From CAVOJV01 sp963696325 (GTDB lineage Bacteria; Pseudomonadota; Gammaproteobacteria; Competibacterales; Competibacteraceae): DNA of 64,000 nucleotides. The DNA lies in NCBI GenBank assembly GCA_963696325.1, contig CAVOJV010000067.1:1-64000 (forward strand). The letters are read 5' to 3'. The notes beneath the pieces were generated by a model, which saw nothing but the letters and a program-made list of their open reading frames with translations, had not been told where the DNA came from and made no database searches. The position numbers and the translations under genes were made by a program. Shown one piece after another: positions 60,489 to 64,000 of the stretch. Within the stretch, counting starts at the first letter, position 1. Each line of letters begins with the position of its first letter.

Positions 60489-61979
60489 ATGAACGATCCC
60501 TGTACTTATGTGATTTTTGGCTCCACCGGTAACCTGTCGCGGCTCAAGCTCATGCCTGCCCTGTATCACCTGGAGACCGCCGGGCGACTGCCCCAGGGCA
60601 CCGTCATTCTGGCCGTTGGGCGCCGGGGCTGGGATCGTGAACAGTGGGTCGCCGAGGCCAAGGACATGGTCCTCGCCAAGGCTCGCGGTGGTCTCGACGA
60701 AGCGGTTTTCCAGCGCTTTCGGGAACGGCTGCACTACTTTGAGGGCGATCTGTGCGACGCCGCCATGTACACCACCATGCGGGAATTGCTCGATAACGAT
60801 TCCCTGTTTCCGCAGAACGCGGCCTTTTACATGTCCATCCGGCCCGCCGAGTTCGGTATCGTCGTCGAGAACTTGAGCGTGGCGGGTTTGCTGCACGAGG
60901 AACATGGCTGGCGGCGAGTGGTGATCGAAAAGCCGTTCGGCTATGACCTGGACAGCGCCAATGCCCTGCAGCGGCGGCTCAACCGCTTTCTGCGCGAAGA
61001 CCAGGTCTACCGGATCGATCATTACCTGGGCAAGGGAACGGTGCAGAATGTGCTGGTCTTTCGCTTTGCCAACGTGATGATGGAGCCGTTGTGGAACCGC
61101 CGCTATATCGATCATGTGCAGATCACCCACGCCGAGACGCTGGGCGTGGGCAGCCGCGCCGATTATTACGACGGTGCCGGTGCCCTGCGGGACATGATTC
61201 AAAGCCATCTACTGCAGGTCCTTACCCTGGTCGCCATGGAGCCGCCCATCTCCATGGAGGCGGAAGCGCTGCGGGACGAGAAGGTGAAGGTGCTGAAATC
61301 CATCCGCCCGATCCCGGCCAGCGCGGTACACGCCCATGCCTTCCGCGCCCAATACACGCAGGGCGTGATCCAGGGCAACAAGGTAAACGGTTATCTTCAG
61401 GAAGACAAAGTCCCCGCCAACAGCGTCACCGAGACCTATGCCGCACTTAAACTGTTGATCGACAACTGGCGCTGGGCGGATGTGCCATTCTACCTGCGCA
61501 CCGGCAAATGCATGACGGAAAGCCAGTCCATGGTTTCCATCTGCTTCAAGAACCCACCCCGGCAATTCTTCCGCGCGAACCAGATCCAGAACATGCATCC
61601 CAACTGGGTACTGCTGGGAATTCAACCGGCGGAGTGCCTGCGCGTCGAGTTGACCGTGAAAGAGCCAGGACTGGAGATGCGCACCCGCCAGACCAGCCTG
61701 GACGCCAGCTTTCGCAATAAGGACGATATCGCCACCGACGCCTACGAGGAACTGCTGCTGGATGTCATCAAGGGCGATCGGTCCCAGTTCCTGCGCTATG
61801 ATGAGGTGGAATACGCCTGGCGGGTGGTCGACCCTATTTTGCGGATGTGGGCCACGGAACGGGATTATATTCCCACCTATCCCGCCGGCACGTGGGGACC
61901 AGAGGAAAGCCGGCGGTTGTTCGATAAGGAAGGTCAGGACTGGCGGCGTTCCCTGGACATCAATGAATTAAATAAATAG
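60489..61979 (+). CDS. zwf: glucose-6-phosphate 1-dehydrogenase
   Basis: A 496-residue G6PDH. IFGSTGNLSRLKLMPALYHL starts the NADP-binding fold (the usual GASGDL is altered to GSTGNL). EKPFGYDLDSA and the catalytic RIDHYLGKGTVQN follow. It is the first committed step of the pentose phosphate and Entner-Doudoroff pathways. With gnd upstream it forms an NADPH-producing pair. Confidence 0.95.
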   Translation: MNDPCTYVIFGSTGNLSRLKLMPALYHLETAGRLPQGTVILAVGRRGWDREQWVAEAKDMVLAKARGGLDEAVFQRFRERLHYFEGDLCDAAMYTTMRELLDNDSLFPQNAAFYMSIRPAEFGIVVENLSVAGLLHEEHGWRRVVIEKPFGYDLDSANALQRRLNRFLREDQVYRIDHYLGKGTVQNVLVFRFANVMMEPLWNRRYIDHVQITHAETLGVGSRADYYDGAGALRDMIQSHLLQVLTLVAMEPPISMEAEALRDEKVKVLKSIRPIPASAVHAHAFRAQYTQGVIQGNKVNGYLQEDKVPANSVTETYAALKLLIDNWRWADVPFYLRTGKCMTESQSMVSICFKNPPRQFFRANQIQNMHPNWVLLGIQPAECLRVELTVKEPGLEMRTRQTSLDASFRNKDDIATDAYEELLLDVIKGDRSQFLRYDEVEYAWRVVDPILRMWATERDYIPTYPAGTWGPEESRRLFDKEGQDWRRSLDINELNK

Positions 61980-62112
61980 CCGCTGATTGCCCACGCCCCG
62001 CTGCCCGGGAGGTAAACCCGATGGTTGAGGCATGCGAGCCGCCTGACGATCCCTGATCGGTCAAGCGCTATACTGATAACCTGCGTGGCGAAAATGACAG
62101 TGCCGCGCTCTA

Positions 62113-62679
62113 TCATGTAAAGGCCAGCAATCGTTCGGTCCACGACCGGTACACCTCCGCGGTGCAGAGCGAATAATTCCGCTGCCGAATCACCGTCACC
62201 AGACGGTCGATAACCGTCACGTTCTGCCCGCCTCTCGCGCCGTTGTCTGGGGTGGCATCGCCGGGTGGGGGCGACAACATCGGTGGGCTCGAAGCCCGCG
62301 CAATCGTCGGATGATTCAACGGCAAGGTGTGCGCCGAAGCCCGCCAAAAATCCCAATCCACCTGACGCAACCAGGGCACGCCCACCAGTTCGAATAATTG
62401 CTGTATAGCATCCACCGATTGCCGAAACTGCCAGTCATTCATTCTGCCTATTCTGCCGAGGTCAGAGAGGTACCGGTGGACATCAGCAGGGGTATGCTCC
62501 CCCAGCCGCCGCCCGGCGGTCGCCTTAATATAAGCCTCTGCCTGGGTCACGTACCACCGCTCCGCAGGCGGCTTAATGCCTTGTTGATGCAGCAATTCCA
62601 GATACCGGTCCCAGAACCGGCGAACCGCATCGACAGGGGTTGACGGGGTGCTGATCATGGACTCGCGTTCACTTATCAA
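62113..62679 (-). pseudogene. truncated integron-type tyrosine recombinase (IntI-like N terminus)
   Basis: A 188-residue reading frame keeps only N-terminal parts of an integrase. Residues about 14-120 form a SAM-like helical module (FWDRYLELLHQQGIKPPAERWYVTQAE). A Pro-rich linker leads to VIDRLVTVIRQRNYSLCTAEVYRSWTERLLAF, which resembles the core-binding start of IntI (VLDQLRERIRYLHYSLRTE in class 1). It then stops at two tandem stop codons, and the whole catalytic domain is absent. It is oriented away from the cassette to its right, as in integrons. Confidence 0.75.
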
Positions 62680-62743
62680 ATTTTAGGCTAAAATCAATGA
62701 GGAAATTGTGCTACATAGATGCAAAGCGCAAGGTAATACGCAG

Positions 62744-62780
62744 ATTCTGTCTAGCGCCATATCGGCCTATTCTGTCTAAC
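62744..62780. repeat. short direct repeat ATTCTGTCTA beside the integrase
   Basis: ATTCTGTCTA occurs at 62744-62753 and again at 62770-62779; the second copy includes the R'' half-site GTCTAAC of the attC-like site. This might be a vestigial attI or a duplicated half-site. Confidence 0.4.
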
Positions 62781-62834
62781 AACCGGTTGCAGCGGACGGC
62801 GCTGGTGCGCCGCCGCTGAACCGAAACGATAAGT
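62774..62834 (+). other. attC-like integron recombination site
   Basis: 61 bases bounded by R'' GTCTAAC (62774-62780, fits RYYYAAC) and R' GATAAGT (62828-62834, one mismatch to GTTRRRY). The interior folds into one hairpin: CGGTT and CAGCGGACGGCGC pair with GCGCCGCCGCTG and AACCG around a TGGT loop. G62789 and A62796 are left unpaired, the extrahelical-base pattern of attC. It is the site at the 3' end of the preceding cassette; the next gene starts four bases after R'. Confidence 0.75.
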
Positions 62835-63698
62835 GCAATGACTGACACCAACATCAACCTGTGTGACTATGCTGTGATGTTCCTTGACCTGCTAGGTCAA
62901 AGAGCGGAAATGCCAGGTCGCCACCTGCCACCGGATAAAACGGAAGCTGTTGCGCTCGTAAAGAGATCCGTAGGGCGGATAGTGGGTGTGCAAAAGCTCT
63001 TCCAAAAGTTCTTTGACGAGTACTCTTCGGAAAATGGTATTTATTCCCAGTTGCCAGCTCCGCTTCGAAAAGAGCTACCGGATATGGCTCCAGGTGAATT
63101 GAAGTGGCAAGGGTTCTCGGACGGATTCGTGGTATACATACCTCTCGGAGAGGGTTTAGTTAGATCTCCCGTAAATAGTATCTTCGGCATGCTTATGGCG
63201 GCGGGTATGCATTGCATAGTCGGGCTCGCAGCAAAAGGTCCGGTGAGAATAGGGATTGACGCGGCTTGGGGAGTAGAATACCGACCGGGCGAATTATACG
63301 GTGCAGCACTTGCGTACAGCTACGACCTCGAAAGCCGGATAGCTCAATGGCCAAGAGCGGTAGTAGGAGAGGGACTCGTTGGCTACTTGCAACATTATGT
63401 GAATGCCGCTGGACTAGACCTTTCTTCCCAGTTCCGAAAGAGTATGGCCCAATTATGCCTAGACCTAATTCAGCCTGATCTTGATAGGCAGCAGATCGTT
63501 CATTACCTTGGCCCAGCATTTCGGGATGCTTCTCGCGGTACATTCGACAGAGACATCGTTGCTAGTGCGAATAAGTTCATCGAATCGCAACTTAGTTCTT
63601 GGAGGCAAGCTGGAAATAAGAAGTTAGAGCACCGCTATCATCAGCTTGCCAACTATTTTTCTCAGTATGGACAGATAGATGCCGAAGCTAGCACTTAA
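62829..63698 (+). mobile_element. integron gene cassette (cyclase-like gene)
   Basis: The cassette runs from the cut in R' (after G62828) to its own R'' at the 3' end. The left end ATAAGTGC and the right end GCACTTAA (63691-63698) are inverse complements at seven of eight bases, as expected for the two ends of one cassette joined in the circular form. The gene fills almost the entire cassette. The rest of its attC is replaced by the sequence starting at 63699. Composition is lower in GC and uses more AGA and ATA codons than the neighbours. Confidence 0.65.
62838..63698 (+). CDS. class III nucleotidyl cyclase-fold protein (cassette-borne)
   Basis: A 286-residue protein without a clear named family. 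Its pattern is that of the class III cyclase fold: YAVMFLDLLGQ (metal-type Asp17 on the first strand), GFSDGFVVYIPL (Asp95), VRIGIDAAWG (137-146), LYGAALAYSYDLESRIAQWPRAVV (153-176). The last block resembles that of Pycsar cyclases (PycC), which make cCMP or cUMP in phage defence, but similarity is judged from pattern alone. An about 90-residue helical C-terminal part follows. No effector gene is visible. The ATG lies four bases after R' and has only a weak ribosome site, typical for cassettes. Confidence 0.55.
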   Translation: MTDTNINLCDYAVMFLDLLGQRAEMPGRHLPPDKTEAVALVKRSVGRIVGVQKLFQKFFDEYSSENGIYSQLPAPLRKELPDMAPGELKWQGFSDGFVVYIPLGEGLVRSPVNSIFGMLMAAGMHCIVGLAAKGPVRIGIDAAWGVEYRPGELYGAALAYSYDLESRIAQWPRAVVGEGLVGYLQHYVNAAGLDLSSQFRKSMAQLCLDLIQPDLDRQQIVHYLGPAFRDASRGTFDRDIVASANKFIESQLSSWRQAGNKKLEHRYHQLANYFSQYGQIDAEAST

Positions 63699-64000
63699 TC
63701 CGGTCGCCGGGGGTTTTTCTCCCCCGGCTCCCACAGCACCCCGCATGCGGGTCCGCACGGGGCGCTTCCTCCGGATTGGAAAGGGGCACCGTAGGATGAC
63801 GACCTCCAACGTTGGTTACGGTACGGGCCGCCAACGCCGTTTCACCCGGTCGGGTGCGGTACGGCCGTTGAGGTCCGCCCGGCTCGCTCGTTGCCGAAGG
63901 TTCGGGCCTTCACCGTGTCCCCCCCATTACGGTGGGCGTTGGGCTACTATGCCGTCTGCTGACTTCTGTCCTCATCACGCCCAGCGTTGCCGCCCGGCGC
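63699..64000 (-). mobile_element. structured GC-rich element, possible group IIC-attC intron 3' end
   Basis: This GC-rich stretch has no good reading frame and several inverted repeats: GCCGGGGG/CCCCCGGC (63706-63713, 63721-63728) and a palindromic CCCGCATGCGGG. Read on the minus strand it ends CGACCGGAT directly at the cassette R'' (GCACTTAA on plus), preceded by GGACCCGCATGCGGGG and GTGCTGTGGGAGCC. From memory this resembles the 3' domains of class C group II introns, which insert into attC bottom strands in this orientation. No reverse transcriptase is visible before the window ends. Confidence 0.45.

Noticed and set aside
61980..62112. Residual catalytic domain of the integrase
   Set aside because: The 130 bases left of the integrase fragment contain no recombinase box or Arg/Tyr motif in any frame; the catalytic part is truly missing.

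Overview
The window is chromosomal DNA of a gammaproteobacterium. The gene blocks gyrA-pheA-hisC-tyrA-aroA-cmk-rpsA-ihfB-lapA-lapB, lolC-lolD, comEC-exbB-exbD-lpxK-ycaR-kdsB and rluC opposite rne are arranged much as in Pseudomonas and its relatives. Moderately high GC, a Competibacter- or purple-sulfur-like gene mix and the absence of enteric features fit a non-enteric environmental lineage. The genus cannot be fixed from the sequence alone.

Left part (1-8 kb): the 5' end of an RND efflux adaptor gene, a hot-dog thioesterase, a DUF2333 gene and a PsiE-family gene. Then comes a leftward phosphorelay cluster: a PAS-REC-Hpt protein and two tandem NtrC-type sigma-54 activators. The two activators share a 1,108-bp block that appears identical and carries the receiver and AAA+ domains, while their DNA-binding ends differ. 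From 8 to 21 kb lies a complete type II secretion operon, gspC to gspN, followed by an MltD-like lytic transglycosylase. The gspK gene carries an in-frame 12-bp tandem repeat.

Middle (21-43 kb): yrfG, cysQ, zapE, a FimX-like degenerate GGDEF/EAL protein with two receiver domains, an SppA-type protease, rluC and rne with a long leader. These are followed by an envelope and competence block: a tyrosine phosphatase, kdsB, a ycaR-like gene, lpxK, exbD, exbB, comEC, lolD, lolC and a comEA-like gene, then lapB and lapA. FimX, T2SS, ComEA and ComEC together suggest surface pili, secretion and DNA uptake.

Right part (43-62 kb): ihfB, rpsA, cmk and the aromatic/histidine genes. aroA is broken by two one-base deletions, both in G runs. 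A stem-loop repeat sits at the hisC/tyrA junction. gyrA follows, then a FitA/VapC-like toxin-antitoxin pair with a frameshifted toxin, an MBL-fold hydrolase, a phosphoribosyltransferase, TerC, a DUF924 gene, msrA, gnd and zwf.

Extreme right (62.1-64 kb): an apparently unnoticed integron remnant. It has a truncated leftward integron-type integrase, an attC-like folded site and a rightward gene cassette whose first bases follow that site directly. The cassette encodes a class III nucleotidyl-cyclase-fold protein (possibly Pycsar-like signalling). The half-site R'' at the cassette 3' end abuts a GC-rich, structured sequence resembling the 3' end of a class C (attC-targeting) group II intron, which runs off the window. 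This is the most interesting region.
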